A stretch of 64,000 nt of DNA, taken from the NCBI RefSeq assembly GCF_014202315.1, contig NZ_JACHGN010000022.1, positions 53,306-117,305 of the forward strand. The letters run 5' to 3'. Below are positions 27,886-35,863 of this stretch, piece after piece (position 1 is the stretch's first letter; every line of letters starts with the position of its first letter). The notes beneath the pieces were generated by a model that worked only from the letters and a program-made list of their open reading frames with translations, did not search any database and was not told the DNA's origin. The translations under genes were made by a program, and so were the position numbers. Source of the stretch: Thermocatellispora tengchongensis (GTDB lineage Bacteria; Actinomycetota; Actinomycetes; Streptosporangiales; Streptosporangiaceae).

Positions 27886-28721
27886 GCGAACCACGCTGGC
27901 CCCTGGCCGTGAGCACGCTCGGCATGCCCGGGTGCGGGGTCGAGGAGGCGTGCGCGACGGCGCTGGCCGGAGGGTGCGAGGGCCTGGAGCTGCGGGCCCA
28001 TCCGGACAACGGCGTGCATACCGGCCTCGACCCGGCCGGGCGCGAGCGGGCCCGCGCGACGATCGCCGGCGCGGGGCTGCGCGTCCTGGCCGTGGCCGGC
28101 TACACCCGCGTCGCCGCCCCCGCCCCCGACGACGAGGTGCTCGGCACGCTGCGCGCCGAGATCGCCCTCGCGGCCGACCTGGGCGCCCCGTTCCTGCGCG
28201 TGTTCCCGGGCGCCGGCGACGGCCCCGGTGGCGGCTCCGCGGGCGGCGACCCGGCAGGCGGCCTCACGGAGGCCGACGTGCGGGCCGCGCGCAGGCTGCG
28301 GGCCGTCGCGCCGCTCGCGGCCGGGCGCGGCGTGCGGGTGCTGGTCGAGACGCACGACTCCCACGGCACCGGCGCCGCCGTACGCCGCCTGCTCGACGCC
28401 GCCGCCGTGCCCGAGGCCACCGGTGCCGTCTGGGACGTCCTGCACACCTGGCGCAACGGCGAGGCCCCGGCCCGCACCCACGCCGAGCTGGCCGGGCACA
28501 TCGGCTACGTGCAGATCAAGGACGCCGTCGGCGCCGCCGACACCACGCCCGTGCCGCTCGGCACGGGCGGCGTCCCCCTCGATGACGTACGCGAGGTGCT
28601 CGCCGCCCGCGCCTACACCGGCTGGATCTCCCTGGAGTGGGAGCGCGTCTGGTACCCCCAGGTCGCCCCGGTGGCCGAGATCCTGCCCGCCGCCCGCGCC
28701 TGGGCGGGCGGCGGGAACTAG
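27882..28721 (+). CDS. Sugar phosphate isomerase/epimerase-type TIM barrel
   Basis: 279 residues of the AP-endonuclease-2-like TIM-barrel family that holds xylose-isomerase-like epimerases and isomerases. Metal-site residues are spread along the barrel (for example VETHDSHG, WDVLHTW, QIKDAVG, SLEWERVWYP). Coupled to lacI by an ATGA overlap, so it is made together with its regulator. It is convergent with the second isomerase at 29574 and probably acts in the same pathway on a different intermediate. Confidence 0.85.
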   Translation: MSEPRWPLAVSTLGMPGCGVEEACATALAGGCEGLELRAHPDNGVHTGLDPAGRERARATIAGAGLRVLAVAGYTRVAAPAPDDEVLGTLRAEIALAADLGAPFLRVFPGAGDGPGGGSAGGDPAGGLTEADVRAARRLRAVAPLAAGRGVRVLVETHDSHGTGAAVRRLLDAAAVPEATGAVWDVLHTWRNGEAPARTHAELAGHIGYVQIKDAVGAADTTPVPLGTGGVPLDDVREVLAARAYTGWISLEWERVWYPQVAPVAEILPAARAWAGGGN

Positions 28722-28737
28722 GCGAGGACCAGGAGGA

Positions 28738-29574
28738 CTACACGACCGTCGCGGCGAAGCGGCGCTTCATCGTGGCCAGGACCTCGTCCGGGTCGGCGGC
28801 CCAGATGTCGGCGTTGAAGATCTCCACCTCGATGTCGCCGGTGTAGCCGGCGGCGGCCACGGCCGCGGTGATGGGCGGGAAGTCGATCACGCCGTCGCCC
28901 ATCATGCCCCGCCCCAGCAGCACATCGGCCGGGAGCGGCTGCAGCCAGTCGCACACCTGGTACGACGCGATCCGCGCGCCCGCGCGGGCGATCTGCTCCG
29001 GCAGCCGCGGGTCCCACCACACGTGGAAGGTGTCCACCACCACGCCGACCTGCTCCACCGGGTGGGCCTCGGCCAGGTCGAGCGCCTGGGCGAGGGTGGA
29101 CAGCACGGCCCGGTCGGCGCAGTACATCGGGTGCAGCGGTTCCAGCGCCAGGCGCACGCCGCGCTCGCCCGCGTACGGGGCCAGCTCCGCCAGCGCCTCG
29201 GCCACCCGCTCCCGCGCCCCCGCCAGCGAGCGGGAGAAGCCGGGCCCCGGGGCGCCCCCCGGCGGCACGCCGGGGAGCCCGCCGACGACCATGACCAGGC
29301 ACGGCGCGCCCAGCGCCGCCGCCTCGTCGATCGCCCGCCGGTTGCCGGCCAGCGCCTCCTCGCCCCCGGCCGTGAGGAACCCGCCCCGGCACAGCGACGA
29401 GACCCGCAGCCCGCTGTCGGCGAGCAGCTTCACCGCCCGCTCCAGCCCGCACTCGTGCAACTGCTCGCGCCAGACGCCGATCGCCGGGATGCCGTGCCGC
29501 ACGCAGCCCGCGACCGCCTCCTCCAGGCTCCAGTTCCGCGTCGTCCACTGGTTCAGCGACAGCCGGGAGATCAT
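28738..29574 (-). CDS. Sugar phosphate isomerase/epimerase-type TIM barrel (second)
   Basis: 278 residues, same superfamily as the gene at 27882 but clearly different in sequence. Candidate metal ligands are in LALEPLHPMYC, VVDTFHVWWDP and YQVCDW, and EVEIFNADIW near the end. ATG overlaps the DUF993 stop by 4 nt. Last gene of the three-gene operon read from the LacI-type operator at 31880. Reaction unknown; keto/aldose isomerisation or epimerisation is the family role. Confidence 0.87.
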   Translation of the reverse strand: MISRLSLNQWTTRNWSLEEAVAGCVRHGIPAIGVWREQLHECGLERAVKLLADSGLRVSSLCRGGFLTAGGEEALAGNRRAIDEAAALGAPCLVMVVGGLPGVPPGGAPGPGFSRSLAGARERVAEALAELAPYAGERGVRLALEPLHPMYCADRAVLSTLAQALDLAEAHPVEQVGVVVDTFHVWWDPRLPEQIARAGARIASYQVCDWLQPLPADVLLGRGMMGDGVIDFPPITAAVAAAGYTGDIEVEIFNADIWAADPDEVLATMKRRFAATVV

Positions 29575-30725
29575 CCGGTCACCCCGGCGGTGCGCAGCAG
29601 GGCCGTCATGCGCCAGGCGGCCAGCTCGGGATCGGGCAGCAGGCCCGCCCGGTCGGCGAGCCGGAACGCCTCGGCGAGGTGCGGGATGGACCGGGCGCTC
29701 TGCGCGCCGTTGACCATCACGAACCCGTCCTGGTGCCCGGCCAGCCAGGCGAGGAAGACGATGCCCGTCTTGTAGTGGAACGTCGGGGCCTGGAAGATGT
29801 GCCGCGACAGCGGCACGGTCGGCGCGAGCAGCCGGTCGTACTCCGCGAGGTCGCCCGCGTCCAGCGCGGTCAGCGCGGCCGAGGCGGCGGGCGCGATGGC
29901 GTCGAAGATGCCGAGCAGCGCGTGGCTCCCGCCCCGGATCAGCTCCGGGTAGTTGAAGTCGTCGCCGGTGTAGAGCTTCACGCCGGGCGGCAGCGCGGCC
30001 CGCAGCCGCACCTCGTGCTCGGCGTCGAGCAGCGAGACCTTCACCCCGTCCACCTTGTCCGCGTGCCCGGCGACCAGCGCCAGGAACGACTCGGTGGCCT
30101 CGCCGAGGTCCTTCGACCCCCAGTAGCCGGCCAGGTTGGGATCGAACATCTCGCCCAGCCAGTGCAGGATCACCGGCCGGCGCACCTGGCCGAGCAGGCG
30201 GCCGTACACGCGGTGGTAGTCCTCCGGGCCCTCGGCCGTCGCGGCGAGCTGCCGGCTGGCCATCAGGATGACCCCCGCCCCGGCGTCCTCGACCAGCGCC
30301 ACCTGCTCCTCGTACGCCGCCACGACCGCGTCCAGCGTGGCCGCGCCCGGGGCCTGGTCGGTGCCCGCGCCGCAGCCCAGCAGCACGGCCGGGTCGCCGA
30401 AGTCACGGGCCTCGGCGGCGCTGCGCCGGATCAGCTCGCCGGTGGCGGCCCAGTCCAGGCCCATGTTCCGCTGCGCGGTGTCCATCGCGTCGGCCACCCG
30501 CAGCCCGTACGACCACAGGTGCCGCCGGAAGCGCATCGTCGCCTCCCAGTCCACCGCCGCGGGCCGCCCCGGGGTGTTGTCGCCGAGCGGGTCGGCGACG
30601 ACGTGCGCGGCGGCGTACGCGATGCGGCTCGACGGCGCGATGGCCGGCTTGCGCCAGGTCACGGGCTCGCGGGTGGTGTACGGTTCCAGCCGCCCGCCGG
30701 CCGTGGGCAGCAGCAGCGTCGTCAC
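29571..30725 (-). CDS. DUF993 / dihydrodipicolinate-synthase-like TIM-barrel protein
   Basis: 384 residues. The family is annotated DUF993 and is related to the DapA/N-acetylneuraminate lyase class I aldolases; a lysine such as that in DKVDGVKVSLLD could be the Schiff-base residue, and YTGDDFNYPELI follows. GTG start overlaps the Gfo/Idh stop by 4 nt. Between an oxidoreductase and an isomerase, it most likely cleaves an oxidised sugar acid by retro-aldol chemistry, but I know of no characterised member. Confidence 0.82.
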   Translation of the reverse strand: MTTLLLPTAGGRLEPYTTREPVTWRKPAIAPSSRIAYAAAHVVADPLGDNTPGRPAAVDWEATMRFRRHLWSYGLRVADAMDTAQRNMGLDWAATGELIRRSAAEARDFGDPAVLLGCGAGTDQAPGAATLDAVVAAYEEQVALVEDAGAGVILMASRQLAATAEGPEDYHRVYGRLLGQVRRPVILHWLGEMFDPNLAGYWGSKDLGEATESFLALVAGHADKVDGVKVSLLDAEHEVRLRAALPPGVKLYTGDDFNYPELIRGGSHALLGIFDAIAPAASAALTALDAGDLAEYDRLLAPTVPLSRHIFQAPTFHYKTGIVFLAWLAGHQDGFVMVNGAQSARSIPHLAEAFRLADRAGLLPDPELAAWRMTALLRTAGVTG

Positions 30726-31867
30726 AGCTCGGGCACCTCGATCCTGCGGCCCTCGGCGGAGGAGCGCAGGCCCAGCTCGGCGAGTTGCACGCCGCGCGCG
30801 CCCGAGGCCAGGTCGTGCGGGAACGGCGCGTCCTCCAGCACGTGCCGGACGAACATCTCCCACTGCACCTTGAACCCGTTGTCGAACTCCTCGTTGTCGG
30901 GGACCTCCTGCCACTGGTCGCGGAACCCGTACGTCGCGGGCAGGTCGGGGTTCCACACCGGCATCGGCGTGGCCGAGCGGTGCTGCACCCGGCACCGGCG
31001 CAGCCCGGCCACCGCGCTGCCCTCGGTGCCGTCCACCTGGAACTCCACCAGCTCGTCCCGGTTCACCCGCACGTCCCAGGAGGAGTTGATCTGCGCGACG
31101 ATCCCGCCCTCCAGCTCGAAGATCCCGTACGCCGAGTCGTCCGCGGTCGCCTTGTACTCCTGGCCGTTCTCGTCCCAGCGCACCGGGATGTGGGTCACCG
31201 CCTTGGCGATGACCGCCTCGACCCGGCCGAACAGGTTCTCCAGCACGTAGTTCCAGTGCGGGAACATGTCCAGCACGATCCCGCCGCCGTCCTCGGCGCG
31301 GTAGTTCCACGACGGCCGCTGCGCGGGCTGCCAGTCGCCCTCGAACACCCAGTAGCCGAACTCGCCCCGCACCGACAGGATGCGGCCGAAGAACCCGCCG
31401 TCGATCAGGCGGCGCAGCTTGCGCAGGCCGGGCAGGAACAGCTTGTCCTGCACCACGCCGTGCTTCACCCCGGCCTCGGCCGCGCGCCGGGCCAGCATCG
31501 TCGCGTCCTCCAGCGTCTCGGCCGTGGGCTTCTCCACGTAGACGTGCTTGCCCGCCTCCAGCGCCTTCACCACCGCGGGGACCCGCGCCGAGGTCACCTG
31601 CGCGTCGAAGTACACCGAGTTCGCCGGGTCGCCGAGCGCCGTGTCGAGATCGGTGGTCCACCGCGCCAGCCCGTGCCGGGCCGCGATGTCGGCGAGCTTG
31701 GCCTCGCTCCGCCCCACCAGCACCGGATCGAGCAGCACCCGCTCGCCCCCGTCCAGCGTCACCCCGCCCTGCTCGTTGATCGCGAGCACCGAGCGCAGGA
31801 GGTGCTGGCGGTATCCCATCCGCCCGGTGACGCCGTTCATCACGACGCCCAGGGTCCGTGTTGTCAT
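30722..31867 (-). CDS. Gfo/Idh/MocA-family oxidoreductase
   Basis: 381 residues. N-terminal Rossmann domain begins with VVMNGVTGRMGYRQH and has the family's lysine motif in HVYVEKPTAETL; the C-terminal alpha/beta domain follows from about residue 140. These NAD(P) enzymes oxidise sugars, inositols or their derivatives. ATG at 31865-31867 with AGGGG 6 nt upstream. First gene of the operon under the perfect LacI-type palindrome; next are DUF993 and an isomerase, each overlapping by 4 nt. Confidence 0.9.
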   Translation of the reverse strand: MTTRTLGVVMNGVTGRMGYRQHLLRSVLAINEQGGVTLDGGERVLLDPVLVGRSEAKLADIAARHGLARWTTDLDTALGDPANSVYFDAQVTSARVPAVVKALEAGKHVYVEKPTAETLEDATMLARRAAEAGVKHGVVQDKLFLPGLRKLRRLIDGGFFGRILSVRGEFGYWVFEGDWQPAQRPSWNYRAEDGGGIVLDMFPHWNYVLENLFGRVEAVIAKAVTHIPVRWDENGQEYKATADDSAYGIFELEGGIVAQINSSWDVRVNRDELVEFQVDGTEGSAVAGLRRCRVQHRSATPMPVWNPDLPATYGFRDQWQEVPDNEEFDNGFKVQWEMFVRHVLEDAPFPHDLASGARGVQLAELGLRSSAEGRRIEVPEL

Positions 31868-31879
31868 GCTCGCCCCTTC

Positions 31880-31893
31880 GGAAAGCGCTTTCC
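31880..31893. promoter_or_regulatory. LacI-type operator of the Gfo/Idh operon
   Basis: GGAAAGCGCTTTCC is a perfect 14-bp palindrome ending 13 nt upstream of the Gfo/Idh ATG. TACGTT on the minus strand (31908-31913) is a fair -10, placing the operator just downstream of the start of transcription, where bound LacI would block elongation. A one-mismatch copy lies in front of lacI. Confidence 0.88.
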
Positions 31894-31998
31894 CGTCCGA
31901 CCGCTCAAACGTAAGGCCCGGCACGCACCGCCGTCAACCGTCCGGATCCGGCGCGAGAACCCGCTCACGGACCGTAATCCGCCGGGCATAATCGAAGC

Positions 31999-32115
31999 GT
32001 GATCTCACCGCGCATCCTGAGAGCCGACTGGCCGACGCTGCGCAGGGGGCTCGGGCCCGGCTACCGCGCCGCCTGGGAGAACAGGATTCCGGCACTGCGG
32101 GGGGCCTGCGCCTGA
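31999..32115 (+). CDS. Leaderless 38-residue ORF coupled to a nucleotidyltransferase gene
   Basis: GTG at 31999 starts a 38-codon frame (MISPRILRADWPTLRRGLGP...) ending in a TGA at 32113-32115 that overlaps the next gene's ATG. CATAAT at 31987-31992 is a -10 placed so that transcription would start at the GTG, so the message looks leaderless. The peptide is basic with two tryptophans. In AbiEii-type pairs the upstream gene is the antitoxin, but usual partners are much longer; this may be a mini-antitoxin, a decayed partner, or only a coupling ORF. Confidence 0.55.
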   Translation: MISPRILRADWPTLRRGLGPGYRAAWENRIPALRGACA

Positions 32116-32810
32116 TGCGCATGCCCGCCTTCCACGAGCGGCTGGTGTCGGTGCTCCTGCCCCTGTACGAGGCTTACGGACTGGTGCTCGCCGGAGGGTA
32201 TGCGATGAAGGCGCACGGCTTCCTCGACCGGCCCGGTGACGATCTCGCCTTCGCGACCGGCAGGAGCCGTCCCCCGCTCCCCGAGATCGCCCACGGTGTG
32301 GCCGACGCGTTCCGGGCAGACGGTCTGGAGGTCGCCATGCCGGAGGTGAACGCCCGGCTGGGACGCCTCATCGTCACCGAACCCGTGACCGGGGAGCGCT
32401 GCGAACTCCATCTCCTGCGCGAGGCTCTGCAGCAGCCTCCGGTGCGGTGCGGTGACGTGCCGGTGGTGGCCGCGAACGACGCGGTGGGGCTCCAGCTCCG
32501 GGCGCTGCACGAGCGCAGCCTCGCCCGCGACCTGATCGACGTCGCGGCCGTGCGCGACCATTACACCTTCCGCGAGCTGGAGCATCTGGCCCGGCTGCAC
32601 AACGAGGAGTTCTCGCTCGCCGAGCTCGTGATGCGCCTGGAGTTCGCGGAGCTCATCGGGGACGAGGAGTTCTTCGGCTACGGGGTCGATGAGGAGCAGG
32701 TGGCCGACATCCGCCGGTTCGCGCGTGAGTGGGTCGAGGACATCAAGCTGCGGCGCACCGACGACGGCGACACCGAGGGCTACGACTTCGACGTGCCCGA
32801 CCCCGATTGA
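32115..32810 (+). CDS. Nucleotidyltransferase, AbiEii/AbiGii toxin family
   Basis: 231 residues of the nucleotidyltransferase superfamily used by type IV AbiE toxins. The substrate-binding glycines are in LVLAGGYAMKAHGFLDR and the catalytic acids likely in RPGDDLAFATG; the usual DxD is reduced to DDL. The C-terminal half is helical and acidic (EWVEDIKL...). ATG shares an A with the stop of the preceding 38-codon ORF. AbiE toxins stop growth by modifying RNA; whether this one is active is unknown. The last codons merge with a 16-bp tandem repeat. Confidence 0.78.
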   Translation: MRMPAFHERLVSVLLPLYEAYGLVLAGGYAMKAHGFLDRPGDDLAFATGRSRPPLPEIAHGVADAFRADGLEVAMPEVNARLGRLIVTEPVTGERCELHLLREALQQPPVRCGDVPVVAANDAVGLQLRALHERSLARDLIDVAAVRDHYTFRELEHLARLHNEEFSLAELVMRLEFAELIGDEEFFGYGVDEEQVADIRRFAREWVEDIKLRRTDDGDTEGYDFDVPDPD

Positions 32811-32858
32811 GCCCGACCCCGATTGAGCCCGACCCCGGCTGAGCCCGACCCCGGCTGA
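32795..32858. repeat. Four tandem 16-bp units, each ending in TGA
   Basis: GCCCGACCCCGATTGA occurs twice (32795-32826), followed by two copies with GGCTGA at the end (32827-32858). The first copy supplies the last codons and the stop of the nucleotidyltransferase gene, so a unit gain or loss would not change the protein. Confidence 0.9.
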
Positions 32859-32872
32859 CCCCAAGCGCCGGG

Positions 32873-34417
32873 TCACGCCGCGCCGGTGAGGCCGCGTACG
32901 GCCAGGCCCAGGCCGAGGAGCACCACCATGACGGCCGTGCCCGCCGGAGCCAGGGCCGACAGGCGGGCCGCCACGCCGCCGCCCGCGCGGGCCAGGCGCT
33001 CCAGGCGGCCGGCGAGCCTGACCAGCAGCAGGCCGGTCGCGGTCAGCGTGGCCGCCATCCCGATCCCGTACGCCGTCACCAGCGCGATCCCGAACCAGGT
33101 GCGGCCCAGGCCGATCGCGCCGAGCAGCACGATCAGCGCCGACGGGCTCGGCACCAGCCCGCCCGCCACGCCCAGGCCGACCAGGACGCCCCGGCCGGTG
33201 CGCTTCACGGCGGGCGCCCCGGCCGTCTCCGCCGTCTCCGTACGCTCCAGGAGCGCCAGTTGCCCGTGTCCGTGCCCGTGTCCATGGGCGTGGCCGTGTC
33301 CATGGCCGTGGCCGTGGCCGTGGCCGTGTCCGTGGCCGTGTCCGTGGCCGTGGCCGTGCCCATGCCTGTGCCCATGCCCATGCCCGTGCCCGTGTCCGTG
33401 CCCGTGTCCGTGTCCGTGGCCCGTCGTGGGCGGCGAGTGGCCGGGGCGCAGGGCGGCGTGCAGGAGGCGGGCGCCGAGGGCGGTGATGAGCAGGCCGCTG
33501 GCCAGGCCCAGCCAGGCGAGCACGGTCTCGCCCGCCAGGGCGGAGAAGGCGGTCAGGAGCAGGCCGACCGCGAGCACGCCCAGCGTGTGGGTGGCCGTGA
33601 CCGTGGCGCCCACGACCAGCGCGTCGCGGGGGCGGCCCCGGCGGCCGGCCAGGTAGGCGGCCATGACCGTCTTGCCGTGGCCGGGGATCAGGGCGTGCCC
33701 GGCGCCGAGCACGATCGCGAGCAGCACGGCGAGCAGGCCGAGGGGCACGGTCAGCGACTCGACGCCGATCAGCCCGGTGAAGGTGCGGTCCAGGGCGGCG
33801 AACGCCTCCCCGATCGGGCCTCCGGTGGCGATGCCGGGCAGCGGAGCCGCGGCGGCGCCCGAGCCGGGGGCGACGGACAGCGTGGCGGTGCGCACATCGA
33901 GCGGGCTCGCCAGTAGGTCGTCCGGGTACGCGCGCAGCTCGCCGCTCACGCTGCTCGCCGGCACGTCCGACCGGGCCAGGCGTACGCCCCCGGCGACCGC
34001 GGTGATCTCCCGCCAGCCGATCCGGTCGGCGAGGTAGCCGTCGGCGAACTCGACCGTGGCGGTGCCCGCGAGGTCGGCGGGAGCGGTGAGAGCGCAGGTC
34101 AGACGGCTGGTGCGCAGGCCGCCCTGGCCGGGGGCGTAGGTGAGGGCGGACTCGCGCACGGTCCAGGCCACCGGTGCGCCGTTGACGGTTAGGCGCTGCG
34201 CGGCGGCCAGGTCGGCGCAGCGGGTCGCCGCGTACGCCTCGGGGCCGGCGGCCTCGACCTCCGAGGCGGCCTGGAGCGTGGGCAGCTCGGCCGAGTCGAT
34301 CACCGCCGCGTTCTCCACGCGGTCGGCGTACACACGCAGGCCGTCGTAGTGGTTGACGGTGAAGTTGCCGAGCGGGTGGGCCGCGACGACGGCGGCCAGC
34401 ACCAAGGGGGCGATCAT
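32873..34417 (-). CDS. NicO-family nickel/cobalt transporter with long His-Gly loop
   Basis: 514 residues. Residues 1-200 are an outer domain starting near a signal-like helix and AHPLGNFTVNHYDGL, a possible metal site. The membrane part (from about 220) has the NicO/RcnA signature LGAGHALIPGHGKTVMAAYL. A cytoplasmic loop at about 333-385 is an almost pure His-Gly repeat that can bind many metal ions, and then more helices follow (GGLVPSPSALIVLLGAIGLG). It probably exports or imports Ni or Co. ATG overlaps the TPR gene's stop by 4 nt. Third gene of the DUF4331-TPR-NicO unit. Confidence 0.88.
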   Translation of the reverse strand: MIAPLVLAAVVAAHPLGNFTVNHYDGLRVYADRVENAAVIDSAELPTLQAASEVEAAGPEAYAATRCADLAAAQRLTVNGAPVAWTVRESALTYAPGQGGLRTSRLTCALTAPADLAGTATVEFADGYLADRIGWREITAVAGGVRLARSDVPASSVSGELRAYPDDLLASPLDVRTATLSVAPGSGAAAAPLPGIATGGPIGEAFAALDRTFTGLIGVESLTVPLGLLAVLLAIVLGAGHALIPGHGKTVMAAYLAGRRGRPRDALVVGATVTATHTLGVLAVGLLLTAFSALAGETVLAWLGLASGLLITALGARLLHAALRPGHSPPTTGHGHGHGHGHGHGHGHGHRHGHGHGHGHGHGHGHGHGHGHGHGHAHGHGHGHGQLALLERTETAETAGAPAVKRTGRGVLVGLGVAGGLVPSPSALIVLLGAIGLGRTWFGIALVTAYGIGMAATLTATGLLLVRLAGRLERLARAGGGVAARLSALAPAGTAVMVVLLGLGLAVRGLTGAA

Positions 34418-35748
34418 GAGAACCTCGCGAGCGCGGGCAGGTCGGGGTCGAAGCGCGGGTTGTACTCCCGCGCCAGGCGTGCGGAACGCCGGGCGGCGTC
34501 CGTCATGCCGAGGGCCTTCTCGATCTCGGCGCGGTGGTGCCGCAGCAGCGCGTTGCGCCAGCCGGTGGCGGTGGCCTTCCTGGCGTGCTCCAGGGCCTCG
34601 GCGGACTCCCCGGCGCGGTGCAGGGCCCAGGCCAGGGCGTCGGCGGCGACCAGGTTGGGGTTGCGCGCGTACTCGGCCCTGGCGTGCCGGACGGCCGCCG
34701 CCGGGTCGCCGTGGTCGGCCTGGTACTCGGCCCAGGTCAGGTCGTCGCGCACGCCCGCCGCCTCGCCCAGCCGGCGCTGGGCGGCCAGCAGCCGCCACTG
34801 CGCCGACGGGTCCGCGCCCGTCTTGATCAGCACCTCGCCGTACTCCACGACGTACTGGGGGAGCGGCAGGCGGGCCACCACCTCGGCGTACGCCTGCGCG
34901 GCCTCGGCGAGCCGTCCGGCCAGCGCCAGGGCACGGGCCTGCCCGGCCAGCGCCGGGGTGAAGGCCGGGTACGCGGCCAGCGCCCGCGCGTACCTCCGCC
35001 GCGCGCCGTCCGGGTCGCCCGAGCGCAGCGCCAGCTCGCCGAGGTGGAACTCGCAGTACGCCACGTCGGCGGGCAGGTACGCGTCGGCCAGCGCCAGCTC
35101 CAGCATCCGGCGGGCCTCCTCGGCGTCGCCGCGCAGCTCGGCGGCGTACGAGGCCCGGGTGTAGGCCGCGACTCCGGGGCGCAGGCGCAGCATGCGGCCG
35201 ATGGCGGCCTCGGCGTCGGCGTACCGGCCGAGCTGGGTGTAGGCGTCGGCGAGCACGCCCTGCGCGGCGGGACCGTACGGGTTGGCCCTGGCCGAGAGCG
35301 TGGCCAGGCGCACGGCCTCGGCGAAGTCGTGCCGCCCCGCCGCCAGCGCGGCCTGCCCGGTCAGCGCGGCGTGGTTCCCGGGGGACAGGGCCAGGGAGGT
35401 CGCCAGCGCGCGCTCGGCCTTGGGGTAGTAGGAGGGGTCGGCGGTGAGCCGGGCCTGCTCGACGTAGGCCGAGCCGAGCGTGGCCCAGGCCGTGTGGTCG
35501 CGCGGGAGCCGGGCCAGCCGGGCCTGCAGTCCCGCGACCAGGGCGTTCAGGTCGGTCACCCCGTGCAGGTCCTCGCCGTACGCCGCCTGCGGGACGGTGG
35601 CGGCGGGCGGCGGCGGTGGTGGTGGCCGCTCTCCGGGGAGGAGTGCGGCGCCCGCGGTGAGGGCCGCCGCCACCGCGACCACGGCGGCCGGCAGGGCGGC
35701 CCGGCGCGCGAGCCTTCTACGTGCGATGTCCATCTGGGCCTCGTCCAT
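34414..35748 (-). CDS. TPR-repeat protein with N-terminal membrane anchor
   Basis: 444 residues. One hydrophobic helix (about 19-36) is followed by a proline run and many tetratricopeptide repeats from about residue 70 to the C-terminus (for example GSAYVEQARLTADPSYYPKA, ADAYTQLGRYADAEAAIGRM, ADALAWALHRAGESAEALEH), so it is an exported scaffold or binding protein. ATG with GAGAGG 5 nt upstream. It lies between DUF4331 and the NicO gene, with which it probably works. Confidence 0.87.
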   Translation of the reverse strand: MDEAQMDIARRRLARRAALPAAVVAVAAALTAGAALLPGERPPPPPPPAATVPQAAYGEDLHGVTDLNALVAGLQARLARLPRDHTAWATLGSAYVEQARLTADPSYYPKAERALATSLALSPGNHAALTGQAALAAGRHDFAEAVRLATLSARANPYGPAAQGVLADAYTQLGRYADAEAAIGRMLRLRPGVAAYTRASYAAELRGDAEEARRMLELALADAYLPADVAYCEFHLGELALRSGDPDGARRRYARALAAYPAFTPALAGQARALALAGRLAEAAQAYAEVVARLPLPQYVVEYGEVLIKTGADPSAQWRLLAAQRRLGEAAGVRDDLTWAEYQADHGDPAAAVRHARAEYARNPNLVAADALAWALHRAGESAEALEHARKATATGWRNALLRHHRAEIEKALGMTDAARRSARLAREYNPRFDPDLPALARFS

Positions 35749-35810
35749 CTGGGCCTCTCAGGGGCGGCGGAAGCGGGGCTCGCCGGGTGGGGGGAGCGAG
35801 CCCCGCGGTC

Positions 35811-35860
35811 TGTGCCGGTCTATGCCGATGTGTGCCGGTTCGTGCCGGTGTGTGCCGCCG
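35811..35860. repeat. Five 10-bp tandem units between DUF4331 and TPR genes
   Basis: The unit TGTGCCGGT(C/G) occurs five times with small changes, just 3 nt past the DUF4331 stop on the minus strand. It may be slippage-derived; no function is evident. Confidence 0.75.
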
Positions 35861-35863
35861 CCG

